Made by a program: the position numbers and the translations under genes
Assembly: GCA_017525905.1 (NCBI GenBank)
Contig: JAFXSD010000024.1
Location: 62,001-126,000, forward strand
From: Elusimicrobiota bacterium
Lineage (GTDB): Bacteria; Elusimicrobiota; Endomicrobiia; Endomicrobiales; Endomicrobiaceae
DNA: 64,000 nt
Direction: 5' to 3'
In this document: one piece after another, positions 19,104-28,156 of the stretch
Layout: every line of letters begins with the position of its first letter
How positions within the stretch are numbered: the first letter of the stretch is position 1
Notes under the pieces: generated by a model
Databases searched by the model: none
Told to the model about the DNA's origin: nothing
Seen by the model: only the letters and a program-made list of their open reading frames with translations

Positions 19104-22100
19104 ATGAAAAACAAGTATATACAGACATTGCAAAAACTATGTGCAACAATAATTTCTGTGTGTTTTACTGTTACGATTATCACCAACAATTCGTTTTCGG
19201 CTGTTAACCCGGAAACAGCAAAAGCTCAACAACCCTATTTTGAATCAAAAGATAAAACAAATTCTGATTATTTGTTCCCAAGTAAATACGGTAAAATTAT
19301 ATCTTATAACGATAATTTCAGTGATACCGTTATAATAAATATTCAGGATTTACATTGTGATTATTCGGTTCAAAAAAACATATCGGAAATTTTGGGTGAA
19401 ATATCAAAAAAATATAATATAGAAAAAGTTTATGTTGAAGGCGGTATCGGTAACATAGATACAAGTTTGTTGGCAAATATAAATTCTCAATATAAACAAA
19501 ATATTTTGGGAAAACTTTTAAAATCAGGAAAACTTACCGGAACGGAATATTATTCCGCAATAAATAATAAAACGAGTTTATTAAAAGGTGTTGAAGATAA
19601 AGAAATTTATGATAGAAATATACAAAGATTATCAAATGTTTTAAATTCGAAAAAAGAAACAGAACGAATTTTGGAAAACATAAGCAGAGAAATAGATTTT
19701 TTAAAATCAAAATATTTAAATTCGGAAAACAAAAAATTCAGTAAATTGTTGCAGGAATACGAAACCGGAAAAATAAAACAAAAGCAATGGGTTTATAAAT
19801 TAACGGAATATGCAAGAAACAACAAAATAAATTTGAATAATTATCCCAATTTGAATATGTATTTAACCGTTATCGGAGGAGAATTTAACGGGAAAAAAGT
19901 TCAAAAAGAATTGACATCTCTTTTAACTGAAATAAAAAAATCTGTGTCTTATGTTCAGTATCAAACTTTTATAAAAGTAACACAGAATTTGACAAATATA
20001 ACTAAACTAAGAATTTTTACTGAAGAATTTTGTGAAAATCAAAACATAAATTTGCAAAAGAAATATCCTAATCTTGCACAATATTTTATATTGAAAGAAA
20101 AATCATTAAAATATAATCCTGTACAGTTGGTTCAAGAAGAAAGGAAGTTGATGGATGTGTTAAGAACTTATTTGTCGGAAACCGATACGGAATTGGAAAT
20201 TTCTTATCTTAGTGATTTTGAAAATTTTTATAAAGGGTATATAACAGCAAGTTTAACGGAAAGTCAGTGGAAATATGTAAAGATAGGTTTAGATAAATTT
20301 AAAGAATTATATGCAAAATATTCAATACAAAACGATATTGAAAAATTAGAAAAATATTCAAACATTTTAAACGAATTTTATGCCGTAAATACCGAAAGGA
20401 ACCGAATTTTTATTAAGAATATGAAGTTGTCGATTAATTCTTCGATTACTTCCGACTATTCAAGTATATCATCTTCCAATCCGCAAAACATTCTCAGTAA
20501 AGCTAAAAATGTTGTTGTTCTTGTTGCCGGAGGTTATCACACGGATGGTATAACCGAAATCTTAAACGAAAAAAACATTTCAAATATAACAATTACGCCT
20601 AACATATCAAATTTAACAAAAAATTCAAGAGCACAATACGAATATTTGGCACAACAGCAAGTTATGTCGGTTAAACAAATGATAGCATTGGGACTAATAT
20701 CAAATGCAACTGAAAAAGAACAAATTTTAACTATAATAAATTCTTTAATGCCGAATCGAAGTTTGGATGGTGTAGATATAAATATGTTGGTTCAACAGCT
20801 GAATCAAATATTTTTTCAATATATAACCGTTTCATTGATAACTGACGAAAAGAAATTAGAATTTACTCTTCAAGACGGCTCAAAATATAGTTTAAATATC
20901 GATGATGATTTGATTTCGATTATTGAAGAACAAAACAGAAAATCATTTGCGGAAGAATTTTTAATTCGAAGGGAAGGAGAAGACTTAAAAGAAATAGTAA
21001 ATTTAGTATCAAAAGCAACATTTAATTACGGTACAGGTATTTTTGCTCCGCAAATATATCAAATAAGTAAAGATGTATGCTTATTTATGGTAAATAATAA
21101 AAGGCATGTTAAATGGTATTTGGGTAATGGTGCTGTTTGGGAAATTGCAAATTCGGAATATTCCGGACAAACTTTAGATGGAGTAGAACCTATAGTTTAT
21201 GAGTATATGCCGGATATTATGCAAAAGGCATTATTGGAAAAGCAAAGAAAAAATCACAGAAATAAAAGGCATAATTTAAAAGATACGTTTAGTAATATGA
21301 AGAAGGCTATTCTTTATGTGTTTTTAGGAATAGTTTCCATTGCTGTTATTTCTTGTGGAATAATAAAATATAAGATTAGTAATACTGTTAATCAAAAAAT
21401 ATACGAACCGTATAAAATAGTATCAATTGAATTATCCGATAGCCAAAAAGAATTTAATACTGAAATTAAAAATATTGCAAAGCAGTACTATGCGGGTAAT
21501 GGTGCATATAAATCTTTTATCTATAATCTTATTAACGATAAATTACCGGGAACGGCAGCTTCCGGAGATGATAGATATGCACTGATAAATATTGAAAATC
21601 TGTATGATCAAGCTTTAGTTGCATTATCCTATATGCAGGTAGGAGATATTGATAAAGCATCGGAAATTTTAAGTGCAATTGACGCAAGAGGAAATTTGGC
21701 TCAATCGAATTTGGAAACGAGAAAAAAAACAGGAGAATCTGTGTGGGTTGGAATAGCTGCCGTTCAATATAAATTATTAACCGGTGATGATCGTTTTGAT
21801 CACTTGATAGGTCTCGTTGATTCTTATTTGAATAGAGTACGAAGGAGCGGAGGATGTTATTACGGAGAACTTACAAATAATTATGTTTCTACAGAGCATA
21901 TGCTTGACATAATAGCTTATTTTAACTTAAAGTCTTTACTATATACCGACGTGGAATCTGCTGAAGCTAAAGATAATATTAGGCGTTTGAATGAAGCAAT
22001 AGAATTTGTTTATTCTGATTTGTATGTTCCCGAAACAGGATCTTTCAAAAGAGGCAGAAATGATAATTTTCAAGCATTGGATACTTATTCCTGGGGAGTA

Positions 22101-25100
22101 CAAGTTATACATTCTTTAAGGACTGTCAATCCGGAAATATATGATAATTCTTCTTTTTCCAAAATAGATTTAAATAAACTTTTAACTTATGCAGAGCAAA
22201 ATTTTGCTGCAAATTTTGAGTATAAAGGAACAAAATATCAAAACCTTTATAGGTGGAGTGATGAAAAGGACAGTCCGATAAGTTTTGAATGGTCCATGCA
22301 GATGGCAATATCATATAAAATTCTTGGTAATGATAATAAAGCGGAAGCGATAATGAAAGAAGTTGAGAAATACTCAAAAGCTATAATGAAAGATGTAGAG
22401 AAAGACTCAAATGCATTAGGTTTCGGTACTCAAATTCCGTATTCCAATATGAACGGAGTTTATAATTATACGGCAAATGGTTGGAAGGTGTTTGCTGTAC
22501 CTGCTGTTTGTACTACAGTGGGTCAAAGAGTTCAATATGAATACGGTACTTTTTTTCTCCCTATAACGCGAACAGGAGAAAATGAAACTTATACCGTTGA
22601 TGATGAAGAAAATTCACAAAGATTATATTTCGTTAAACAACAAGGTGCTAATTGGAGAACTTACGGAGCACAAGAGACAGTAAATTTGATGTATGCAAAA
22701 ACGATAGAATTTGATTTGGAATTACTAAACGCAAAGGATGTCCCTGATGCAAAAGTACAGCTTCAACTATTAACTGCAGATCCAAACAGCCGGCAAAATT
22801 TAGAAGGATCTTCTTTTGGGCTTTATAATAAGAAATATTCCTTTGATTCCAACGGTAAGTTAACCATTAACCTTGATATGAGAGATTTTTTGGGAACTGA
22901 TAACTATGAACCTCCTCCAATGATAACTACAAATTTAGAATATATAAAACTTATATTAATTGCAGGTGAAACAAGCTTTGAAGAAGATTTAAATTCAAAA
23001 AAATTAGATATTGATATTAAAAAAGTTACTATTACTTACACGGATGGTACAAAAAAAGTATATACTTTGACCGGCAGGCCTAAAATAACAGGAGAAAATC
23101 TTTCTTCTGATATATCTTCGGCTATTCTTCCAAAAACGATTAGCTCTATAAATGATTTGATATCAGGTAAGTCTTTTTCCATCATAAAAGCACTTGCGAA
23201 AATTGTTGATAAAGAAACTTTCAAATCTTTATTTACTCCCATAAAATATATAGAAAATCATATAAATCCCGCAGGGGCGACAATTTTGACAATAGTTACA
23301 GTTATTGCATTGTTTGCAATGTTTTTAACATCTATGTCATTGTTATCCGGAGCATATGTTCCTATAGTGCAGGTTGCTTTATCTGCAGCAGCAGCATTTT
23401 TAGCTGCTTTTGACGTTAATGTAGGAACACATGCTATCATAGATTACAGATTCTTAAAATCTATAGGTTTGTCCGAAGCTATAAAATTGTACGGAAAAGA
23501 CGATGTAAGATTAACGGAATCAGGTAATATTTCAATAGATAACAAAGAACAAACTGTTCCTATATATGTAATAAATGATAAACCCAAAAATGCAAAAGAT
23601 TTTAATTTCAAGTCAGTTCCTATTAAAGTAAAAGCAAAAGATGGTAAATATGTTAAATGTTGGATAGGAAATTATAACAATGCTGCTATTTTGTTTGCGG
23701 ACGGGGCAGATTATGAAGTTATAGTAAAAGAATTCGGTAAAACAAGACAGTTTGAAACAATTTACGGAAAGAAAACAGCATTAAGGGCAAATGTAGACGT
23801 TATAGAAATAGATATGAATAATCCGAAAATAGGACTGAGTTACTCTCAATCCGGCAATGTTATGATTGGTGCCGATATGGTTAGAACCGGAGATATTGTT
23901 GATTTGCAAAAAGAAATTTCTTTGTTAAGAAATAAGAGAGTTGAAACTGTTACAATTAACCAAAATGTTGCTGTATATATTGATGATGAATTAGAAAATA
24001 TTTCGTCTTCACAAGATTTTATGGATGTAATAAATCTGTATATGAATAATAATGATTTGGGAGTGAATGCAAAAATATTGTTTAATGATAAATTTTTTAC
24101 CGGAGATAAAGTTACCGGAAGAAAAGGTTTTCTTGAATTATTAGAACAGGAATATGGTAGTTCGGAAGCTGCAGAAAAAGAATTTATAAGAATTATTGAA
24201 CAACTAAAACAAGAAAATAAAGAGATAGTAGTTGTATTTGATGAAAACGAGGGAGTAACAAGTTTAAATAAATATAAGCAATACGGCATTTTCTCATACA
24301 TAGCAAATAACGAATATGTTGATGGATTAACACAAAGCAAAAGTCAAATAAAATTCGTAACAAATTTAAATCAAATTTTTGGTTTCGACGGCAGTTTGTC
24401 AATAATAAAAGTAAGTGCGTTCAAAGAAGAGTTGGCAAAATCTTCAGGTATATTTACTTTCTTAACTTCTTCTCTTAATTTGAAAGAGTACATAAAAACA
24501 AGGAATGTTAACTTCGTCAAACAGGTAGCAAATAATTTTGACTTTGACCAAATTCCAGTTATTGATATTGAACAAATTGCACAAATTTTAACGGATTCGG
24601 AAAATAAATTTAAAGATTTATCAGAGTATCTCAACGGATCAGATTCAATATCGATATACTATCTCGGCTTAACTGATGATGAACAAAGAGACGCTTTTAT
24701 GGAAGAAATATTAAAAAGAGCATTGGTTGTAAATTATTTAAGGAACTACGAATACGATAAGGCTTACGGATTGAAAGATAAAACATTGGAAGATACTTTA
24801 GCCAAAGCTTTGATTGAAAAATATAAATCGGACAAAACATTTAATGTTGTAAGTGATAAAACTTTAGATGAATCAGTTTCTATGTCCCAATTGCAATTTA
24901 ACTTGTTGCAAGAAATATCCGAGTTGTCGCAAAAAGCATTTGTTCAAGAAACAGAACAAAATAAGGAAAATAAAACAAAAGCCATAGACGATATCATAAA
25001 ATTAATTCCTTTGTATGCGGAACCAAATATAAGACTAAGAACGGCAAATGCTGAAATGATAGATATAAAATCCGTTAAAGGAATTTTAAGTGCCGCATAA
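19104..25100 (+). CDS. Exported 1,998-residue protein: Tiki/TraB-like domain, (alpha/alpha) toroid glycosidase-like domain, ILSAA tail
   Basis: The ATG follows an AAGGA box. Residues 10-33 form a signal peptide or anchor. A Tiki/TraB/ChaN-like domain (about 75-500) shows INIQDLH (His84), YVEGG, an ERN motif and GGYHTDG. A membrane segment lies near 734-754. Residues about 775-1150 resemble (alpha/alpha)6 toroids of glycan-acting enzymes, with TEHMLDIIAYF, a GRNDN-ALDTYSWG block and NGVYNYTANGW. A beta-sandwich-like piece (1150-1330) follows, and then membrane segments at about 1392-1437. The C-terminal part has alternating strand/helix character and ends in VKGILSAA. The protein shares the N-terminal domain with the third giant and the tail with both other giants. 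The function is unknown; a role in processing or sensing an envelope glycan is inference. Confidence 0.8.
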   Translation: MKNKYIQTLQKLCATIISVCFTVTIITNNSFSAVNPETAKAQQPYFESKDKTNSDYLFPSKYGKIISYNDNFSDTVIINIQDLHCDYSVQKNISEILGEISKKYNIEKVYVEGGIGNIDTSLLANINSQYKQNILGKLLKSGKLTGTEYYSAINNKTSLLKGVEDKEIYDRNIQRLSNVLNSKKETERILENISREIDFLKSKYLNSENKKFSKLLQEYETGKIKQKQWVYKLTEYARNNKINLNNYPNLNMYLTVIGGEFNGKKVQKELTSLLTEIKKSVSYVQYQTFIKVTQNLTNITKLRIFTEEFCENQNINLQKKYPNLAQYFILKEKSLKYNPVQLVQEERKLMDVLRTYLSETDTELEISYLSDFENFYKGYITASLTESQWKYVKIGLDKFKELYAKYSIQNDIEKLEKYSNILNEFYAVNTERNRIFIKNMKLSINSSITSDYSSISSSNPQNILSKAKNVVVLVAGGYHTDGITEILNEKNISNITITPNISNLTKNSRAQYEYLAQQQVMSVKQMIALGLISNATEKEQILTIINSLMPNRSLDGVDINMLVQQLNQIFFQYITVSLITDEKKLEFTLQDGSKYSLNIDDDLISIIEEQNRKSFAEEFLIRREGEDLKEIVNLVSKATFNYGTGIFAPQIYQISKDVCLFMVNNKRHVKWYLGNGAVWEIANSEYSGQTLDGVEPIVYEYMPDIMQKALLEKQRKNHRNKRHNLKDTFSNMKKAILYVFLGIVSIAVISCGIIKYKISNTVNQKIYEPYKIVSIELSDSQKEFNTEIKNIAKQYYAGNGAYKSFIYNLINDKLPGTAASGDDRYALINIENLYDQALVALSYMQVGDIDKASEILSAIDARGNLAQSNLETRKKTGESVWVGIAAVQYKLLTGDDRFDHLIGLVDSYLNRVRRSGGCYYGELTNNYVSTEHMLDIIAYFNLKSLLYTDVESAEAKDNIRRLNEAIEFVYSDLYVPETGSFKRGRNDNFQALDTYSWGVQVIHSLRTVNPEIYDNSSFSKIDLNKLLTYAEQNFAANFEYKGTKYQNLYRWSDEKDSPISFEWSMQMAISYKILGNDNKAEAIMKEVEKYSKAIMKDVEKDSNALGFGTQIPYSNMNGVYNYTANGWKVFAVPAVCTTVGQRVQYEYGTFFLPITRTGENETYTVDDEENSQRLYFVKQQGANWRTYGAQETVNLMYAKTIEFDLELLNAKDVPDAKVQLQLLTADPNSRQNLEGSSFGLYNKKYSFDSNGKLTINLDMRDFLGTDNYEPPPMITTNLEYIKLILIAGETSFEEDLNSKKLDIDIKKVTITYTDGTKKVYTLTGRPKITGENLSSDISSAILPKTISSINDLISGKSFSIIKALAKIVDKETFKSLFTPIKYIENHINPAGATILTIVTVIALFAMFLTSMSLLSGAYVPIVQVALSAAAAFLAAFDVNVGTHAIIDYRFLKSIGLSEAIKLYGKDDVRLTESGNISIDNKEQTVPIYVINDKPKNAKDFNFKSVPIKVKAKDGKYVKCWIGNYNNAAILFADGADYEVIVKEFGKTRQFETIYGKKTALRANVDVIEIDMNNPKIGLSYSQSGNVMIGADMVRTGDIVDLQKEISLLRNKRVETVTINQNVAVYIDDELENISSSQDFMDVINLYMNNNDLGVNAKILFNDKFFTGDKVTGRKGFLELLEQEYGSSEAAEKEFIRIIEQLKQENKEIVVVFDENEGVTSLNKYKQYGIFSYIANNEYVDGLTQSKSQIKFVTNLNQIFGFDGSLSIIKVSAFKEELAKSSGIFTFLTSSLNLKEYIKTRNVNFVKQVANNFDFDQIPVIDIEQIAQILTDSENKFKDLSEYLNGSDSISIYYLGLTDDEQRDAFMEEILKRALVVNYLRNYEYDKAYGLKDKTLEDTLAKALIEKYKSDKTFNVVSDKTLDESVSMSQLQFNLLQEISELSQKAFVQETEQNKENKTKAIDDIIKLIPLYAEPNIRLRTANAEMIDIKSVKGILSAA

Positions 25101-25133
25101 TACTGCAATGTAATATTTTCTTCTATCCTGTTT

Positions 25134-25162
25134 TTGTTAATAAAATTCTCTAAATATACTAT
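25134..25162 (+). promoter_or_regulatory. Possible sigma70-type promoter for the ftsH-type gene
   Basis: TTGTTA (25134-25139) and TACTAT (25157-25162) are 17 bases apart in the 102-base gap before the protease gene; a perfect TATAAT at 25160-25165 offers an alternative -10. In so AT-rich a gap this is weak evidence. Confidence 0.35.
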
Positions 25163-25202
25163 AATATAAGAATATGTGAAATTTTAATTATCGGAGTACT
25201 AA

Positions 25203-26906
25203 ATGAGAAAATTAAAAATGTTTTTTATGGATCATTGGGGCAAGATGTCAATAGTTGTTGCTACTGTTGCCCTTATAATAGCATTTGTTGTTTTACTTAT
25301 GAGATTGGATTCTTACGGAAGAAATACAATGCTTGCATATATCCCGATGTATATACTTATGGGAGCAATACAAGCTATTGTTTTTGTAGGTGCATATATG
25401 TTCTTTTTCAGCGGCGGTTTTTCAAAGTTAAAGAAGAACAAAGTAAATACCAGTAAAGTAAATGTTAAATTTTCTGATGTTATAGGTTTCGAAGCGGCAA
25501 AAAAAGAAGCTATGGAAGTTGTGGATATCATAAAGGATAGTGCACGAGTAAAACAAATCGGCGGAAAATTGGTAAAAGGTATTTTGCTTATGGGACCTCC
25601 GGGATGCGGAAAAACTCTTCTTGCAAAAGCTATTGCAACCGAAGCGAAAATGCCTTTTATATCTATAGCCGGAAGTGAATTTGTTGAAGTTTTTGTGGGT
25701 GTTGGAGCATCAAGAGTAAGAAAACTTTTTAAGCAAGCCAGAAAACTTGCTTATACGGAAGGTTCTTGTATAGTTTTTATAGATGAAATTGATGTTATAG
25801 GAAGAGGCAGAACTTTTTCTTATATGGGAGGCGGAGAAGAAACAAACAGTACGCAAAATCAATTGCTCGTTGAGTTGGACGGACTTGAAAGTGCGGGACA
25901 AAATGTTATTGTTATAGCTGCCACAAATGCCAATGAAAATGTTTTGGATAAAGCTCTTTTAAGGCCCGGAAGATTCGACAGAAAAATACAAATAACATTA
26001 CCTACTCTGGAAGAGAGAGAAGATATTTTTAAATATTATTTAGCTAAAATTAAAGCAGGAAAAGATATTGATGTAAGAAAACTGGCTTCTTATACCAAAT
26101 TTAAATCTCCTGCCGAAATAGAAAATATCGTGAAAGAGGCGGCTCTTATATCTACAAGAAACAAAAAATCTTTTGTTGATATGGAAGACTTGTCGTTGGC
26201 AATGGACAGAGTAAATTTAGGTTTGGAAACACACCTTACAATGACACCAAAAGAAAAAGAAATGACGGCATATCATGAATCAGGTCACGCTGTTGCTTTG
26301 TATTTGCTTCATCCTACGGATGAAATTTTTAAAGCATCTTTAAAATCAAGAGGCGGCGCTTTAGGGTTGGTTTATCATACTCCTAAAGAAGAATTACATA
26401 CACAAAGCAAGGAAGAACTTATTGCAGATATTATAGTTGCTCTCGGCGGATATGCAGCCGAAAAAATAAAATACGGAACGACATCAACCGGTGTCTCTTC
26501 GGATTTTCATAAAGCTATGGCAATAGCAAATGCGATGGTATGGAATTTTGGAATGGGGAAAAAAGGTTTTGTCGGTGATTTTTCGGCTATTCCGAAAGAT
26601 AGTATGTCATCAAAACTTAAAGAAGAATTGAATGCGGAAACGATGGAAATAATGAACAGTTGTTTAAATAAAGTGAATGAATGTTTAACTACTGATTGGG
26701 CTATTGTTGAAGATATGGCACAGGAAATGCTGAAAAAAGAAGAATTGACATTTAAGGAAGTTGAAGATATTTTTCAGAGACATGGTAAAGGAAAGAAATC
26801 CGATATAAAGGAAGAAACGAAAGACGATAAAATATCCGAAGATTTAAAAGCAGAAGAAGTTAAAACAGAAAAAAACAGGCAGGAAGAATCGAAGCCTGAG
26901 GACTAA
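25203..26906 (+). CDS. ftsH: FtsH-type membrane AAA+ zinc metalloprotease with short periplasmic loop
   Basis: This 567-residue protein has two N-terminal membrane helices (about 17-37 and 46-70), an AAA+ ATPase and an M41 peptidase. Walker A is GPPGCGKT, the pore loop is EVFVGVGASR, Walker B is VFIDEID, the second region of homology is RPGRFDRK, and the zinc site is HESGH with the distal Asp in GVSSDF. Family members hydrolyse ATP to pull out and degrade membrane proteins. The loop between the helices is only about a dozen residues, whereas standard FtsH has a folded periplasmic domain there; E. coli FtsH is 644 residues. The tail is highly charged. It sits between giant membrane-protein genes and its stop overlaps the next start, so it may serve their quality control (inference). 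It may also not be the only ftsH in the genome. Confidence 0.92.
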   Translation: MRKLKMFFMDHWGKMSIVVATVALIIAFVVLLMRLDSYGRNTMLAYIPMYILMGAIQAIVFVGAYMFFFSGGFSKLKKNKVNTSKVNVKFSDVIGFEAAKKEAMEVVDIIKDSARVKQIGGKLVKGILLMGPPGCGKTLLAKAIATEAKMPFISIAGSEFVEVFVGVGASRVRKLFKQARKLAYTEGSCIVFIDEIDVIGRGRTFSYMGGGEETNSTQNQLLVELDGLESAGQNVIVIAATNANENVLDKALLRPGRFDRKIQITLPTLEEREDIFKYYLAKIKAGKDIDVRKLASYTKFKSPAEIENIVKEAALISTRNKKSFVDMEDLSLAMDRVNLGLETHLTMTPKEKEMTAYHESGHAVALYLLHPTDEIFKASLKSRGGALGLVYHTPKEELHTQSKEELIADIIVALGGYAAEKIKYGTTSTGVSSDFHKAMAIANAMVWNFGMGKKGFVGDFSAIPKDSMSSKLKEELNAETMEIMNSCLNKVNECLTTDWAIVEDMAQEMLKKEELTFKEVEDIFQRHGKGKKSDIKEETKDDKISEDLKAEEVKTEKNRQEESKPED

Positions 26907-27676
26907 TGATAAAAAATTTCTTTTGTTCTTTATTGTTGATTTTTGTTTTGACGGCTTGCAATGTTTCTTTTCCGAAAGAGACATTGGAACAAGATGCCGT
27001 TAACTTAATAAAACAGGAAACACAACAAGATGTTTCTGTTTTTAAGGTTGGCTCCACATTGTATTTGGATGTTTGCTTTGAAGATCTTGTTACAAACGAT
27101 GCGGAAAAGATTACAAAAATTTATGAAACTTTACAGAAAATAGTTTCAAATATAGTTAGAGTTCCGTTAAGTTCGGATGCAAATATAAATTTTGTTGTTG
27201 TATCGGCTTTTGATCCCAAGTACCAAACGATGCTTAGATTATTTGAAAATATTGATGATATAAAATTATATTCACATCAGTATATTTCAAGAGAAGATTA
27301 TTCCGAAAGACAGTTAATGGAATTTGAAGGGCCGAAATTTACGAAAGAAATTGTAGATAACAAGTACGATTTAACAAAAGAGGAATATGTTGCAAGACTC
27401 ATAATTTCACAGTTAAACATTGCATCAAGGACAAACCCTTTTTTAGCTACTTTGATACAAACATTGGATTTGAAATTTTCAAATATTGAAAACAATGTTA
27501 TTTGTTATATAGCATCAAGGAAAATAGATAACGATGAAATAAAAATTTTATTAAAAAGTATGTTAGAAAAAGAGGTTGTTAAAAATATAAAAAAGTACAA
27601 GCTGTTTTCAATAAAATCGGCTATACTTAAAGATGGGGAAAATAATACTGTTTTAGATATATCGGTAAATATATAA
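26906..27676 (+). CDS. Putative lipoprotein, unknown function
   Basis: A 256-residue protein whose start overlaps the ftsH stop codon (TAATG), indicating translational coupling. The N-terminus is a typical lipoprotein signal with lipobox LTAC, so it should be lipid-anchored in the envelope. The rest is mixed alpha/beta with no motif I recognise; residues 70-115 read like strand-helix-strand. Its coupling to the membrane protease suggests a partner or substrate adaptor, but that is only inference. Confidence 0.75.
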   Translation: MIKNFFCSLLLIFVLTACNVSFPKETLEQDAVNLIKQETQQDVSVFKVGSTLYLDVCFEDLVTNDAEKITKIYETLQKIVSNIVRVPLSSDANINFVVVSAFDPKYQTMLRLFENIDDIKLYSHQYISREDYSERQLMEFEGPKFTKEIVDNKYDLTKEEYVARLIISQLNIASRTNPFLATLIQTLDLKFSNIENNVICYIASRKIDNDEIKILLKSMLEKEVVKNIKKYKLFSIKSAILKDGENNTVLDISVNI

Positions 27677-27680
27677 ATTT

Positions 27681-28109
27681 ATGAAAAAGATAATATCTTT
27701 ACTTATTGGTTTTATTTTTATCTTTAATTTTATTGCTCCGGTTTTTGCATTCCAAACGGGAACCGTAGATGTTGGTTCTTTTGATGAGTTTTCAATTGAA
27801 CAGGTTCAGAAAACTTTTTCAAGTACTTTGTCTCAAGAACAAACATCAAGCAATCAAGATACCGAAAAACAAATGCTGTCTTTAAATGAAGTTTTATGTA
27901 ATGCTCAAAATAATTTTTTCGTTAGACAAAACTCGTTGTCTAATAACTTATTTTTTGAAAACAAAAGTTACGGGTTAAATTATCTTTATCAATACAAACT
28001 GTTTGAAAAAAATGGTTGTTCGAGTGGCATTAGTGAGTATAAAATAAATTTTAATTCGTATATGGCTACGGCTTTATTTGATATTTATGGTGTAGTATTT
28101 TATTTGTGA
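27681..28109 (+). CDS. Small secreted protein, unknown function
   Basis: A 142-residue protein with a clear signal peptide (MKKIISLLIGF..., likely cleavage after VFAF or PVFA), then a Ser/Gln/Thr-rich low-complexity stretch and a C-terminal part with two cysteines. It starts 5 bases after the lipoprotein gene without an obvious Shine-Dalgarno box, so it is probably read by coupling. It is followed at once by an intrinsic terminator, making it the last gene of the protease-lipoprotein unit. No family is recognised. Confidence 0.6.
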   Translation: MKKIISLLIGFIFIFNFIAPVFAFQTGTVDVGSFDEFSIEQVQKTFSSTLSQEQTSSNQDTEKQMLSLNEVLCNAQNNFFVRQNSLSNNLFFENKSYGLNYLYQYKLFEKNGCSSGISEYKINFNSYMATALFDIYGVVFYL

Positions 28110-28113
28110 TTAT

Positions 28114-28144
28114 AAGACTGACATTTTATGTCAGTCTTTTTTTT
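28114..28144 (+). terminator. Intrinsic terminator ending the ftsH unit
   Basis: A perfect 10-bp stem (AAGACTGACA, 28114-28123, with 28129-28138) has a 5-nt loop and runs into eight T residues. It separates the ftsH-lipoprotein unit from the third giant gene, whose ribosome binding site begins only a few bases further on. Confidence 0.88.
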
Positions 28145-28156
28145 ATGGAGATAAAA

